Of a stretch of DNA of 64,000 nt, positions 1-9,945 are shown one piece after another. The notes beneath the pieces are model-generated. The model worked only from the letters and a program-made list of their open reading frames with translations. It had not been told where the DNA came from and ran no database searches. The position numbers were made by a program, and so were the translations under genes. Each line of letters starts with the position of its first letter. The stretch's first letter is position 1. The DNA is from JANRLF01 sp033762815 (lineage in GTDB: Bacteria; Bacteroidota; Bacteroidia; Chitinophagales; CAIOSU01), in assembly GCA_033762815.1 (NCBI GenBank), contig JANRLF010000003.1:124001-188000 (forward strand), read 5' to 3'.

Positions 1-544
1 CCGTAAGAATGCTGGGTGCAGCAAAAAGGATAACCACCAAAGCCAACACCGGTAATGCCAAAAATTTTAGGTATTTACGATTGTTTCCCAAGTCAATAGC
101 TGCCGAGAAAGGGACTGGTTTTAACTGATCGATTTTCTGATTGATACTGGCGTTGATAAGGCTTTGGTCGATAAGCGACGCAGATTGTTTTTTCAACTGC
201 AAAATGTTCAACAATCGGTCTTCCACATTGGAAAAATGCTTGCCAATAATGGCTGCCGCCTGCTCATGGCTGATAATTTTACCAAGTCGATAGTAGCCAA
301 CCAATGGAGCCACTATCCAGCGTGCGGTAATAAATGCCGTTATGGACAAAAAACCGAACAAAAGGATTTTTCTGCCCAGCGAAGGCAGATAGGCAAAGTA
401 TTCAATAGTATTGATGATAAGAAACAGGGCCAGTATACTTGCCGAGGCATAGATAAGCCCCCGCAATAATTGATTGAGATAGTATTTACGGATAAACTGG
501 TCGAGTTTTTCAATCAGTAAATCGTAATTGTTGAATCCTGTCAT
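1..544 (-). CDS. DUF4175 family membrane protein (N-terminal part, cut by window start)
   Basis: The reading frame opens at ATG 544 and is still open at base 1, so only about 181 N-terminal residues are visible. Two hydrophobic stretches near residues 30-50 and 58-75 are followed by a soluble amphipathic region containing GKHFSNVEDRLLN, and another hydrophobic stretch lies near the cut. This matches the start of the large Bacteroidota DUF4175 proteins (usually about 1000 residues). They are predicted inner-membrane proteins of unknown function. Identification is by overall pattern; the diagnostic remainder is outside the window. Confidence 0.7.
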   Translation of the reverse strand, partial: MTGFNNYDLLIEKLDQFIRKYYLNQLLRGLIYASASILALFLIINTIEYFAYLPSLGRKILLFGFLSITAFITARWIVAPLVGYYRLGKIISHEQAAAIIGKHFSNVEDRLLNILQLKKQSASLIDQSLINASINQKIDQLKPVPFSAAIDLGNNRKYLKFLALPVLALVVILFAAPSILT

Positions 545-626
545 AAACACCTTTCCAAAAAGTTTAACGCAAAATGTCGGGAATAAGTATGGAAATACCT
601 ATACCTATAATAGCCTTTTCGACAAA

Positions 627-2357
627 TTAGTTTGTCTGGGGCTTAAAATACACCTCTCTAAGCAAACGGTATTCCATAGCATTTTGAGGGAAATTCAGCA
701 CATAGGGTTGCAGCAAGCGATGGTCTTTATAATAGTAAATGGGCATCACCGGGGCATCATCCATCATCAACTGTTCGGCTTTTATATATAGCAAATTCCT
801 TTTGTCATCATCAGCAGTGCTGATAGCAGCTTCGTAAAGGGCATCATAAGCAGCATTTTTGTAACGGGAAGAGTTAAGGTAACTACGTTCAGATGGATTG
901 GAGGGAACATTTTTTCCATAGAAAAGGCATAGAAAAGTTTCGGGGTCAGGATAATCCGCATTCCAGCCCATGCGGAAAAAAGGCACCTTGCTGGTTTCTA
1001 CATTTTCAGTATGTTGGGGGAAAGGTACGGAAGTAATGTTCACTTTGATATTCAATGTTTCTTCCAGCATTTTGCTCAGTGCTTCGGCCAATTGCTCATT
1101 GGTACCTCCGCCGCTATTAATTCCCAAAGTGATGGCGGGAAGTCCTTTACCATTAGGATAACCCGCTTTGGCAAGATATTCCCTTGCCTTCACAGGGTCA
1201 TAATCATATCCCTTCACCACTTCGGCATCATAGCCTTCCATTCCCATGGGCACTATACCATGTATAGCAGGGAAACCAGCACCTTTCAAGGTATATTCGC
1301 AAATCTTTTTACGGTCAATGGCATAATTGAAAGCAATGCGCAGGTTTTTGTTAGAGAAAACCGGGTCGGTATTCAAGAAGCCCAAATACCAAACCGATAG
1401 GGAAGGCGCTACTTGCAATACATATTGCTTATAAGCATCTTGCAGCTTGTCGTCTTTGGTCACTATCTCCGTAGTCAACTCTAAGGGAAGACGGTAAATC
1501 ATGTCCAGATTGCCTTTTTTAAACTCCAACAGTTCCGATTTCCGCTCTTTGATAAAACTTACTTTGATACCTTCCAAATAGGGCAATTGATTGCCATCGG
1601 CATCTTTTCCCCAATAGCTTTCATTTCTTGCCAAATAGACCGATTGGTCATGCTTCAATGATTTGATATAAAAGGGGCCCGTGCCTACTGCTTTTTCCCG
1701 CATATCGATACCATATTTGTCCACGGCCTCTTTCGGAAACACGGCAGCAAAAGGTAGTGCCAGGAAGTCCAAAAAGTTACCCACCGGCCTATTTAAGCTA
1801 ATCTCAAGGGTATAGTCATCAATTACTTTTACGCCCGCTACCCCTTCTGGCAGTGGCTGGCCATTTCTGGTGGAAACATAATAGGCTTCGCAACCCGCTA
1901 TCTTATCGCTGAAAAATTTGTAGCCTTCGTTGGTGGCACTGTATTCGCACAACTTGGTCAATGAATATTTGAAATCATTGGCCGTAACTTCTTTTCCTTT
2001 GCCGTTAGGAAAACACGCATCGTCATGAAACTTGACCCCTTTGCGCAAATGGAAAACAAATTTCGAAGCAGTACTATCCACTTCCCAACTTTCAGCTAAT
2101 ACGGGCACGATGCTTAAGTCGGCTTGGTCAAAGCGCACCAGCCCCTCATATATTTGGTTGGTGATGCGGTGCCCCGTTACTTCTGTCACATTCAAAGGAA
2201 ACAGGCTGCGGAAATACTCAACCTCATTCATTTTGAAAATACCGCCATAGTATTTGTTGCCTTTAGCAGGGGTTAATTTTTGTTCGGATTTTTTTCCGCC
2301 ATCACCGCAAGAAAACAGCAGGAAGCAAGCACATATACAGGTAATCGCAAATTTCAT
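627..2357 (-). CDS. Peptide/oligopeptide ABC-transporter substrate-binding lipoprotein (SBP family 5)
   Basis: A 576-residue extracytoplasmic solute-binding protein of the OppA/DppA type, expected to deliver peptides to an ABC permease. The N-terminus MKFAITCICACFLLFSCGDG is a lipoprotein signal with lipobox LFSC, which is why the internal ATG at 2357 is preferred over the longer frame from 2396. Family features include LAESWEVDSTASKFVFHLRKG and YDYDPVKAREYLAKAGYPNG. No permease lies beside it; the only permeases in the window are at 56-59 kb with two further binding proteins. It lies 31 bp downstream of the exonuclease III gene on the same strand. Confidence 0.85.
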   Translation of the reverse strand: MKFAITCICACFLLFSCGDGGKKSEQKLTPAKGNKYYGGIFKMNEVEYFRSLFPLNVTEVTGHRITNQIYEGLVRFDQADLSIVPVLAESWEVDSTASKFVFHLRKGVKFHDDACFPNGKGKEVTANDFKYSLTKLCEYSATNEGYKFFSDKIAGCEAYYVSTRNGQPLPEGVAGVKVIDDYTLEISLNRPVGNFLDFLALPFAAVFPKEAVDKYGIDMREKAVGTGPFYIKSLKHDQSVYLARNESYWGKDADGNQLPYLEGIKVSFIKERKSELLEFKKGNLDMIYRLPLELTTEIVTKDDKLQDAYKQYVLQVAPSLSVWYLGFLNTDPVFSNKNLRIAFNYAIDRKKICEYTLKGAGFPAIHGIVPMGMEGYDAEVVKGYDYDPVKAREYLAKAGYPNGKGLPAITLGINSGGGTNEQLAEALSKMLEETLNIKVNITSVPFPQHTENVETSKVPFFRMGWNADYPDPETFLCLFYGKNVPSNPSERSYLNSSRYKNAAYDALYEAAISTADDDKRNLLYIKAEQLMMDDAPVMPIYYYKDHRLLQPYVLNFPQNAMEYRLLREVYFKPQTN

Positions 2358-2388
2358 AGGTATCGTTTTGTCAAATGTACTATCAAAA

Positions 2389-3177
2389 TTAGGCATTGGC
2401 GGTATTTAAGTCCAAACTGACATACACCGGGCAATGGTCGCTATGAACGGCATCGGGGTATATTTGTGCCGTTACTATGCTTTCTCTCAAGGGTTCGCTT
2501 ACTGAAATATAATCGATGCGCCAACCTTTGTTGTTTGCCCGGGCATTGACGCGGGTACTCCACCAAGTATAGTGATGCGGGTCTTTGTTGATGTGCCTAA
2601 AGGTATCTATCATGCCTGAATTGAAAAATTTGCTCATCCAAGCCCTTTCTTCAGGCAAGAAACCAGAAGTTTTTACATTCGCTTTAGGATTATGAATATC
2701 AATAGCTTCATGGCAAATATTGTAGTCGCCACAGATAATCAGCTTTGGCCGTGTCTGTTGCAATTGCAAGTAGTACTGATAATAGTCATCCAGAAACTGC
2801 ATTTTGAAAGCTTGCCTTATATCGCCGCTGCTACCCGAGGGAAAGTAAGTGTTCAATAAGGTAATCTCTCCAAAGTCCAATTGCAGCACCCTGCCTTCTT
2901 CATCATAACAATCTATGTTGCATCCATAAACTACATTGTCAGGCTTTACCTTCGTAAAAACCGCCACCCCGCTATATCCTTTCTTTCTGCTGGCACTTTG
3001 CCAGAATACTTGGTAGCCCATTTCTTCAAAAGGCAGCAGATTCACTTGTTCTCTTTCGGCTTTTACTTCTTGAAGGCATAGCACGTCGGGCTGTTTGGCT
3101 TTCAACCAATCAACTAGGCCTTTATTGATGGCCGAACGGATGCCATTGACATTGTAGGAAATAATATCTTTAATCAT
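2389..3177 (-). CDS. xth: Exodeoxyribonuclease III (AP endonuclease)
   Basis: A 262-residue Mg-dependent AP endonuclease/3'-5' exonuclease of base-excision repair, from the ExoA/Xth family. All signature blocks are present: SYNVNGIRSA at the N-terminus, CLQEVK with metal-binding Glu37, CGDYNICH with the catalytic Asp/Asn pair, DYISVS, and the C-terminal HSDHCPV with the general-base His. Length is normal for the family. Transcribed toward the neighbouring binding-protein gene and divergent from the DUF5686 gene. Confidence 0.95.
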   Translation of the reverse strand: MIKDIISYNVNGIRSAINKGLVDWLKAKQPDVLCLQEVKAEREQVNLLPFEEMGYQVFWQSASRKKGYSGVAVFTKVKPDNVVYGCNIDCYDEEGRVLQLDFGEITLLNTYFPSGSSGDIRQAFKMQFLDDYYQYYLQLQQTRPKLIICGDYNICHEAIDIHNPKANVKTSGFLPEERAWMSKFFNSGMIDTFRHINKDPHHYTWWSTRVNARANNKGWRIDYISVSEPLRESIVTAQIYPDAVHSDHCPVYVSLDLNTANA

Positions 3178-3273
3178 GTTGCCTCAGTATCTCGATATTT
3201 GACATTAATTTTAAATTCATCCACCCTTTTGGCTGAAAATGCCGTCTAAAGATACCAATTTACAGTAGCTATT

Positions 3274-5751
3274 ATGTTCTACGTTGCCAGTTTAAAGGGT
3301 ATTTGTCGCTTAGCCATTTTTCTAATTGCATGTAATGTAGCGGTTGGGCAAACAATGACTATAACAGGCAGCATTACTGATGCGGTGACCAATGAGCCGG
3401 TACCCTTTGCCTATGTGTATGTTACTGGAGCCAAAGCTTCTGCGGAAGCCAATTTTGAGGGCAAGTACACCCTAAAGCTCACCCAGCCCTATGATTCGAT
3501 TTATGCGTCTACTTTGGGCTATTATAAGAAAGCTAAGCTCTTAGGTAAGGCTGCACAACAGGTAATCAATTTCCAATTGGAAAGGAGCGAGGTAAGCTTG
3601 CAAGAAGTAGTTGTAAGTGCGGGGGAAAATCCTGCGGACATTATTATGCGCAAAGTGATAAAAAAGAAAAAGGATAACAGTATACAGCATCTGCGCTATT
3701 ATGAATGCGAGGCTTACAATAAGGTAGAGATTGACCTGTATGACATAGACGAGAAGTTCCAAAACCGTAAAGTGATGAAACCCTTGGGCTTTGTTTTCGA
3801 CTACATGGACAGCACAGAGGGCAAGCCCTATCTTCCAGCGTTCCTTTCCGAAACTTTTAGCGACTATTACTACAGGAAGGAGCCCAAGCAGCGCAAGGAG
3901 ATAATAAAGGCCACCAAGCAAAGCGGTATGCAGAATGAGAGCTTGAGCCAGTTTATGGGCAGTATGTACCAAGAGGTAGATATTTATGCGGACTGGATGG
4001 GCTTGATGACCAAAGACTTTGCTTCTCCAATTGGGGATGGGGCTTTTCTATATTACAAGTTTTATCTAATTGATAGCAGTGTGATAGATGGCCACTTTTG
4101 TTACAAAATCAGTTTTCAACCTAAAGGAAAGGGGAACAACACTTTTATAGGCGATATATGGATTGCCGATACCTCTTTTGCCGTGAAACAGGTAAGCATG
4201 CAGGTTGCGGACCATGTGAACATTAACTACGTAGAGAAAAGTAGTGTGCACCAAGAATTTACTGAGATAGAGCCAGGGGCATGGATGATAACCAAAGACA
4301 AAATAGTCATCAAGTTTAAACTCGTGGAAAAGGCAGTAGGGCTTATCGGAAGAAAGACCACCATCTTCAGGGACTTTGAGTTGAACAATCCAAGCACCAA
4401 CATTGTGTTTCACGATAGGCAGGACATAGTTGTGGGGGACAACTTGTTCGAACAACCCGATAGCTTTTGGCAAGCAAGCAGGCCCGATACTTTGAGCGCC
4501 AACGAGCAAGGTGTATATATCATGGTAGATTCGCTGAATAACACCAAAGCTTTCCGAACATACATAGACATTGTCAATGCTATTTTCACGGGCTACTACC
4601 CTTGGAAGTGGTTTGAATTTGGCCCTTATCTATCCACCATTGGATTGGATGATGTCGAGCAATTCAGGTTGCGATTAGGGTTCCGCACCACTAGCGAGCT
4701 GAGCAAGCGCTTCCGGGTAGGCGCTTATATAGCTTATGGCTTTGCAGACCAGCGTTGGAAGTACGGATTCAATTGCATGGTCTATTTGCTAAAGAAACCC
4801 AATCTTATCTTGGGCGGGCATTATAAGCATGATTTAGACCTCAGTTCATCAGGTAAAGCGGATGTGAGCCAAGACAATATCCTTGCGGGTTTGTGGCGCA
4901 GGGATGTGATGCAAAAGCTCAATTTTGTGCGCGATGCCAATTTGTATATCGAGAAAGAATGGCTCAGTGGGCTGAGCTTGCGTTTAGGGGCTAGCCATAA
5001 AAGATACGATACCGAATTCCCCTTTCTATACAAACCAATCAATAATGACAATTTCTCCGCACCGGTCATTCGCAGTTTTACCACAGCCGAACTACAGTTG
5101 GATGGCCGTTTTGCCTGGCGGGAAAAGTTTCTTTCAGGTACTTTTGATAGGACAAGCCTTGGCAGCACTTATCCCATACTGAACTTAAGTTATACCTTGG
5201 GCATCAAGAATGTATTGGGCAGCGATTTTAGTTACCATAAGCTGGAAGGAAGCATCGACCACCATTTTGCTATTAACCCGATTGGACATTTTTACTATAC
5301 CATCAACGCTGGTAAGGTTTTCGGTGATCTACCAATGCAACTTCTTTTCCCGGCCCACGGCAATGAGACTTGGTTTTACAGCACTTACTCGTTCAATGTC
5401 ATGAACCTATATGAGTTTGTAACCGACAGATATGCCAGTTTGCTCATCCGCCACCATTTCGAAGGTTTTTTCTTGAACAAAATTCCTGGCATTCGAAAGC
5501 TGAAATGGCGGGAGCTGATTACCTTCAAAGCCTTGATAGGGAATCTGAGTTCCAACAATTTAAGCCAAAATATCCTATTCCCTTTCAAAGTGCCTTTTCC
5601 AAAACCATATATGGAAATGGGTTTCGGCTTGGAGAACATTTTCAAGATTTTCAGGGTTGACGCTGTTTGGCGCCTCAGCTATCGCAATGATTCCGCTGCG
5701 CTCAAAACCCCAAATTTTTGGGTACTCTTCGGCGTGAATATTGATTTCTAG
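3274..5751 (+). CDS. DUF5686 outer-membrane protein with carboxypeptidase-regulatory-like N-terminal domain
   Basis: An 825-residue secreted protein. A signal peptide ends near residue 25 (AVGQ). A CarboxypepD_reg-like beta-sandwich follows (about 28-110, starting TITGSITDAVTNEPVPFAYV). The long C-terminal DUF5686 region is rich in aromatic-ended strands and probably forms an outer-membrane beta-barrel; the protein ends in a strand terminating ...VNIDF, as barrels do. It resembles the plug-like prefix of TonB-dependent transporters but has no TonB plug. The role is not established; the family is widespread in Bacteroidota. Confidence 0.85.
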   Translation: MFYVASLKGICRLAIFLIACNVAVGQTMTITGSITDAVTNEPVPFAYVYVTGAKASAEANFEGKYTLKLTQPYDSIYASTLGYYKKAKLLGKAAQQVINFQLERSEVSLQEVVVSAGENPADIIMRKVIKKKKDNSIQHLRYYECEAYNKVEIDLYDIDEKFQNRKVMKPLGFVFDYMDSTEGKPYLPAFLSETFSDYYYRKEPKQRKEIIKATKQSGMQNESLSQFMGSMYQEVDIYADWMGLMTKDFASPIGDGAFLYYKFYLIDSSVIDGHFCYKISFQPKGKGNNTFIGDIWIADTSFAVKQVSMQVADHVNINYVEKSSVHQEFTEIEPGAWMITKDKIVIKFKLVEKAVGLIGRKTTIFRDFELNNPSTNIVFHDRQDIVVGDNLFEQPDSFWQASRPDTLSANEQGVYIMVDSLNNTKAFRTYIDIVNAIFTGYYPWKWFEFGPYLSTIGLDDVEQFRLRLGFRTTSELSKRFRVGAYIAYGFADQRWKYGFNCMVYLLKKPNLILGGHYKHDLDLSSSGKADVSQDNILAGLWRRDVMQKLNFVRDANLYIEKEWLSGLSLRLGASHKRYDTEFPFLYKPINNDNFSAPVIRSFTTAELQLDGRFAWREKFLSGTFDRTSLGSTYPILNLSYTLGIKNVLGSDFSYHKLEGSIDHHFAINPIGHFYYTINAGKVFGDLPMQLLFPAHGNETWFYSTYSFNVMNLYEFVTDRYASLLIRHHFEGFFLNKIPGIRKLKWRELITFKALIGNLSSNNLSQNILFPFKVPFPKPYMEMGFGLENIFKIFRVDAVWRLSYRNDSAALKTPNFWVLFGVNIDF

Positions 5752-5816
5752 CTGTGCAACTATCGGAAAAGGGATAAGATAGCCTCTTTGAATGCTCTAT
5801 CCTTATCTTTACACCC

Positions 5817-7757
5817 ATGATACTTGACCCACGTTTTCCAAACTTCAGTATAGAAGACAATGCCGCTGTAGGTGTAGCCGAGAAAAAATTCCCTCTGGCT
5901 GATGATGAAAAAATTGCTGCCTTAGTAGCAAAGGACAAAGGCAGCATACCGGTGGAGGACTTTTTTCAGAACCCTGAGCGGACCAGCTTTACCATTTCAC
6001 CCAACGGTAAGTTTTTGGCTTATTTAGGTCCTTATGAAGAACGGCTCAATCTTTTTGTACAGGAAATAGGCAGTACCGCCACCCAGCGGATTACCAGCCG
6101 CACCGATAGGGACATACCAGGCTACTTTTGGGCCGATGACGAACATTTGGTATATATGCAAGATTTCGGCGGCGATGAGAATTTCCATATTTTCCTTGCC
6201 AAGCGTGACGGTAGCGATGAAAAGGACCTTACTCCATTTGAAGGGGTAAAGGCCCAAATCATTGACGATTTGGAGGATAGGCCCGACGAAATGATAGTAG
6301 GGCTGAATAAGCGCAACCCCCAGTTGTTCGAGCCCTATCGCCTAAATTTCAAAACAGGTGAATTGACCCTTTTGGCGGAAAACAGCGACCCTATGAACCC
6401 TATTGTGGGCTGGCTTACCGACCACGAGGGAAAGATTAGGGCTGCCACCCGCATGAGCGACGGAATCAACGCCAGTTTGCTCTATCGGGAAACCGAGCAA
6501 GAGGAGTTCAAAGTGGTGGTGACCAATAACTTCAAAAGCTCGCTCAACCCGCTCTTTTTCACTTTCGATAACCGCCAACTGTACTGCTCTTCCAATATTG
6601 GCCGCGATAAGGAGGCCATTATCCGCTTTGACCCTGTTGCGGGAAAGGAAGTGGAGCTGCTGTACGAGGATGCCGATAATGATGTAAGCAGCCTGCACTA
6701 TTCGCATAAGCGAAAAGTGCTTACAGGTATTACCTATACTTCCTGGAAACGCCAGGTGGTTTTTTTGGATAAGGAAACCGAAGCCATCTACAACCAACTT
6801 TATCAGTTGCTGCCCCAGTATGAAGTGGTAACAGTGGATACCGATAAGGAAGAAAGCCGTTATATCGTGCGCACCTATAGCGACCGCTCCTTAGGGGCCT
6901 TTTACTTGTACGAAAAAGCTACTGGGCAATTGACCAAGTTGGCCGATGTAAAGGCAGGACTCAAGGAAGAACAGCTTGCGGAAATGAAGCCCATCACTTA
7001 TACCAGCAGGGACGGGCTTACCATTCATGGATACCTGACTTTGCCAGTGGGCAGGGAGGCAAAAAATTTGCCCGTAGTGGTCAATCCGCATGGTGGGCCA
7101 TGGGCGCGCGATTCCTGGGGTTTCAATCCTGAGATACAGTTTTTGGCCAACAGGGGATATGCGGTATTCCAAATGAATTTTAGAGGTTCTGTAGGGTTTG
7201 GTCGCAAGTTTTGGGAAGCTAGTTTTAAAAAGTGGGGCAAGGAAATGCAGAACGATATTACCGATGGCGTACAATGGCTGATTAGCCAAGGCATTGCCGA
7301 CCCTAATAGGATAGCCATTTATGGCGGCAGCTATGGTGGTTATGCTACCTTGGCTGGCGTGGCCTTTACGCCCGACCTTTACCGCTGTGCCATTGACTAT
7401 GTGGGCGTTTCCAACCTGTTTACCTTTATGGAAACCATACCACCTTATTGGAAGCCCTACCTCGACATGATGTACGAAATGGTGGGCCATCCAGAAAATG
7501 ACAAGGAGGCTATGGTAGCCGCATCGCCGGTATATCACGTGGACAAAATCAAGGCACCTTTGTTTATTGTTCAAGGGGCCAAGGACCCACGGGTGAATAT
7601 TGACGAAAGCGACCAAATTGTAAAAGCCCTGCGTGCCAGAGGGGTGGAAGTGCCTTACCTGGTAAAGGAAAATGAAGGCCATGGCTTCCGCAACCAAGAA
7701 AACCGCTACGAGTTTTACAAAGCAATGAGCGGTTTCCTAAGCAAATATCTAGGATAA
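5817..7757 (+). CDS. S9 family peptidase (prolyl-oligopeptidase/acylaminoacyl-peptidase type)
   Basis: A 646-residue serine peptidase. The first ~370 residues are a beta-propeller with repeated strand motifs such as SPNGKFLAYLG and ADDEHLVYMQD. The C-terminal ~270 residues form the alpha/beta-hydrolase domain, with nucleophile motif GGSYGGY (Ser505), Asp590 in GAKDPRV and His622 in NEGHGF, so the catalytic triad is complete. The enzyme should cleave short peptides. No signal peptide is visible, so a cytoplasmic location is likely. It converges on recA with a 35-bp gap. Confidence 0.92.
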   Translation: MILDPRFPNFSIEDNAAVGVAEKKFPLADDEKIAALVAKDKGSIPVEDFFQNPERTSFTISPNGKFLAYLGPYEERLNLFVQEIGSTATQRITSRTDRDIPGYFWADDEHLVYMQDFGGDENFHIFLAKRDGSDEKDLTPFEGVKAQIIDDLEDRPDEMIVGLNKRNPQLFEPYRLNFKTGELTLLAENSDPMNPIVGWLTDHEGKIRAATRMSDGINASLLYRETEQEEFKVVVTNNFKSSLNPLFFTFDNRQLYCSSNIGRDKEAIIRFDPVAGKEVELLYEDADNDVSSLHYSHKRKVLTGITYTSWKRQVVFLDKETEAIYNQLYQLLPQYEVVTVDTDKEESRYIVRTYSDRSLGAFYLYEKATGQLTKLADVKAGLKEEQLAEMKPITYTSRDGLTIHGYLTLPVGREAKNLPVVVNPHGGPWARDSWGFNPEIQFLANRGYAVFQMNFRGSVGFGRKFWEASFKKWGKEMQNDITDGVQWLISQGIADPNRIAIYGGSYGGYATLAGVAFTPDLYRCAIDYVGVSNLFTFMETIPPYWKPYLDMMYEMVGHPENDKEAMVAASPVYHVDKIKAPLFIVQGAKDPRVNIDESDQIVKALRARGVEVPYLVKENEGHGFRNQENRYEFYKAMSGFLSKYLG

Positions 7758-7792
7758 TGACAAGAGGGGAGTTTAAGAACACCCCATAAGGC

Positions 7793-8845
7793 TTACCCTT
7801 CTACTTCTATCGGTTCTTCTTTTTGGGTAACGGTGCCCTTCAGTTTGGCTTTTATTTTCAGCTCCAACTCGTCCATCAGTTCCGGATGGTCCAGCAGCAG
7901 TTCTTTAACCGCATCGCGGCCTTGGCCCAGCTTGGTGCTGTCGTATGCGAACCATGAGCCGCTCTTCTGAATAACGCCGTGCTCCACGCCCAAGTCGATA
8001 ATCTCCCCTACTTTCGACACCCCTTCGCCGTACATAATGTCGAATTCGATGACCTTGAAAGGTGGGGCCATTTTGTTTTTCACCACTTTCACCTTGGTGC
8101 GGTTGCCCACTACGTCTTCTTTGTCTTTGATTTGCCCTACGCGGCGGATGTCCAAACGGATAGAGGCATAGAATTTCAGCGCATTACCGCCCGTAGTGGT
8201 TTCCGGATTGCCGAACATTACGCCCAGCTTTTCCCTCAATTGGTTGGTAAAGATGCAGATACAGCCAGTTTTGTTAATGGCACCTGTCAGCTTTCTCAAT
8301 GCTTGCGACATTAGGCGGGCCTGTAGGCCCATTTTCGAATCGCCCATTTCCCCTTCCAGCTCCCCGCGGGGTACCAGTGCCGCCACGGAGTCGATTACCA
8401 CAATATCAATAGCCCCTGAACGGATCAGGTGCTCCGCAATGTCCAATGCCTGCTCGCCGTTATCGGGTTGCGATATCAGCAAATTCTCTACGTCCACCCC
8501 CAATGCCTGCGCATAGGCTTTGTCAAAGGCATGCTCCGCATCAATAAATGCCGCGATACCGCCCTTGCGCTGCGTTTCCGCTATGGCATGGATACACAAG
8601 GTGGTTTTACCTGACGATTCAGGGCCATATATTTCGATAATCCTACCACGTGGAAGGCCGCCAATGCCCAAGGCAATGTCCAAGCCCAGCGAGCCGGTGG
8701 ATACTACTTCGGCGGCAATCACCTTATTGTCGCCAAGTTTCATAATCGTGCCTTTGCCGTAGGCTTTCTCCAGTTTATCTACCGTTAGCTGTAGCGCTTT
8801 CAGTTTCTCTTTGTTGGCTTCCTTGTTGTTTTCTGGTGCTGACAT
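7793..8845 (-). CDS. recA: Recombinase RecA
   Basis: A 350-residue RecA of standard length. Walker A is GPESSGKT at residues 74-81; Walker B is in IVVIDSVAAL. The L1/L2 region (MGLQARLMSQALRKL; FTNQLREKLGVMFGNPETTTGGNALKFYAS) and a charged C-terminal tail are all present. It promotes strand exchange in recombination and DNA repair. The start ATG lies about 32 bp after a strong Bacteroidota promoter. No LexA-type box could be recognised upstream. Confidence 0.98.
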   Translation of the reverse strand: MSAPENNKEANKEKLKALQLTVDKLEKAYGKGTIMKLGDNKVIAAEVVSTGSLGLDIALGIGGLPRGRIIEIYGPESSGKTTLCIHAIAETQRKGGIAAFIDAEHAFDKAYAQALGVDVENLLISQPDNGEQALDIAEHLIRSGAIDIVVIDSVAALVPRGELEGEMGDSKMGLQARLMSQALRKLTGAINKTGCICIFTNQLREKLGVMFGNPETTTGGNALKFYASIRLDIRRVGQIKDKEDVVGNRTKVKVVKNKMAPPFKVIEFDIMYGEGVSKVGEIIDLGVEHGVIQKSGSWFAYDSTKLGQGRDAVKELLLDHPELMDELELKIKAKLKGTVTQKEEPIEVEG

Positions 8846-8882
8846 ATTGAATAACCTTTGTGGATTTACTAAATACCGTTAG

Positions 8883-8913
8883 CAAATATACTACATTATT
8901 TAGCAAATGCAAA
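8883..8913 (-). promoter_or_regulatory. recA promoter (Bacteroidota -33/-7 type)
   Basis: Reading on the minus strand, TTTG (8913-8910), exactly 19 bp, then TATATTTG (8890-8883) fits the Bacteroidota consensus TTTG-N19-TAnnTTTG in full. The start codon of recA at 8845 follows after a leader of about 30 bp. This is the clearest promoter in the window. Confidence 0.75.
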
Positions 8914-8941
8914 TAATTGAAAAAATTCTTAGTAAAGCATA

Positions 8942-9607
8942 CTAGTCTAAAATTAAGGCTTTTTTGGCTTGTTGCTGGTAATATTTGCAACAATCCCTCA
9001 GCCCGCACTCGGGGCATTTGGGTTTACGCGCCACGCAAATATACCGCCCGTGCAGTATCAGCCAGTGGTGCGCATCGGGAATATCCTGCTGCGGAATATG
9101 CTTTATCAGTTGCTGTTCCGTCAGCAGGGGGTTTTGCCTGGCTTTGGCAGTGCTAAGGCCTATGCGGTTGCTCACCCTTAGCACATGGGTATCCACGGCC
9201 ATGTTGGGCTGGCGGAAAATGACCGAGGTGATGACATGGGCCGTTTTGCGCCCCACGCCTGGCAGCTTTTGCAACAGGGCTACATCGGCGGGCACCTCGC
9301 CCTGGTATTGTTCCGCCAATATTTTGGCCATGCCCAGCAGGTGCTTGGTTTTGTTGTTCGGGAAGCTGATGCTCCTAATATAGGGGAACACCTCATCAAA
9401 AGTGGCGGTGGCCAGCGCAAATGGTGTGGGGAAGCGTTCGAACAAGGCCGGCGTTACCATGTTCACCCTTTTGTCGGTGCACTGGGCCGAGAGGATAACG
9501 GCTACCAGCAGCTCATAAGGGTTGGTATACACCAGTTCCGTTTCCGCGTTGTGGTAGTGCTGGCCCAGCCAGGCCAACGATTGCGCAAACCGTTCCTTCA
9601 AGGTCAT
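8942..9607 (-). CDS. nth: Endonuclease III (DNA glycosylase/AP lyase)
   Basis: A 221-residue base-excision-repair glycosylase for oxidised pyrimidines. The helix-hairpin-helix LPGVGRKTAHVI carries the catalytic Lys, VDTHVLRV carries the catalytic Asp, and four cysteines near the C-terminus in a C-x6-C-x2-C-x5-C pattern hold the [4Fe-4S] cluster. I prefer the ATG at 9607 (MTLKERF) because its distance to the LLVAVILSAQ block matches the E. coli protein; an upstream ATG at 9643 would add 12 residues. The stop is 96 bp before the recA start. Confidence 0.95.
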   Translation of the reverse strand: MTLKERFAQSLAWLGQHYHNAETELVYTNPYELLVAVILSAQCTDKRVNMVTPALFERFPTPFALATATFDEVFPYIRSISFPNNKTKHLLGMAKILAEQYQGEVPADVALLQKLPGVGRKTAHVITSVIFRQPNMAVDTHVLRVSNRIGLSTAKARQNPLLTEQQLIKHIPQQDIPDAHHWLILHGRYICVARKPKCPECGLRDCCKYYQQQAKKALILD

Positions 9608-9645
9608 ATTGGCAAAGTTAGCGAGTATTTGGTAGTGCGTCATTA

Positions 9646-9684
9646 GTCTTGCGTATTGCGTATTGCGTCGTGCGTATTGTGTAT
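9646..9684 (+). repeat. Degenerate short tandem repeat upstream of nth
   Basis: Four near-tandem copies of GCGTATTG-like units (GCGTATT, GCGTATTG, GTGCGTATTG, GTGTATA) lie immediately upstream of the nth start. It looks like slipped-strand microsatellite sequence. No gene is present. Confidence 0.6.
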
Positions 9685-9705
9685 AATCTCGTTAAAAAAG
9701 CTGTT

Positions 9706-9804
9706 TCGCAGGTATTTCGCAGGTACTTCAAGGGGTGTTCGCAGCTACTTCAAGGGTATCTCGCAGGTGCTTCAAGGGGTGTTCAAGGGGTGTTCGCAGG
9801 TACT
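9706..9804 (+). repeat. Array 1 of arm A: nine 11-bp tandem units
   Basis: Nine contiguous 11-mers of two alternating types, TCGCAGGTAYT and TCAAGGGGTGT, without spacers. Arm B carries the same array, also nine units, in the same order of unit types and inverted. The 11-bp period is close to one helical turn and is not a multiple of three, so it is not coding repeat structure. Confidence 0.9.
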
Positions 9805-9945
9805 TCAAATCTCATTATTTCCTTGATTACCAATTGTTTGTGTGAAAATGAGTGTGTTTTTTTGTTTTTCTAGAGGGATTTACGCCTGCCCCGCTAATTG
9901 CGGGGATTTCAAATTTCAGCCCGCCCCGCTTATTTCGGTGATTTT

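Noticed and set aside
6891..7697. 268-residue open frame antisense to the S9 peptidase
   Set aside because: It lies fully inside a gene with a complete catalytic triad; it is a shadow frame of a GC-rich codon pattern.
7979..8762. Plus-strand frames across recA
   Set aside because: Shadows of the recA reading frame, no homology visible.
8846..8941. LexA box at the recA promoter
   Set aside because: No palindromic SOS-type operator was found; only the TTTG/TAnnTTTG promoter is convincing.
9649..9873. A 74-residue open frame through array 1
   Set aside because: The protein only reflects the 11-bp repeat read in three frames (33-bp period), and arm B does not preserve it.
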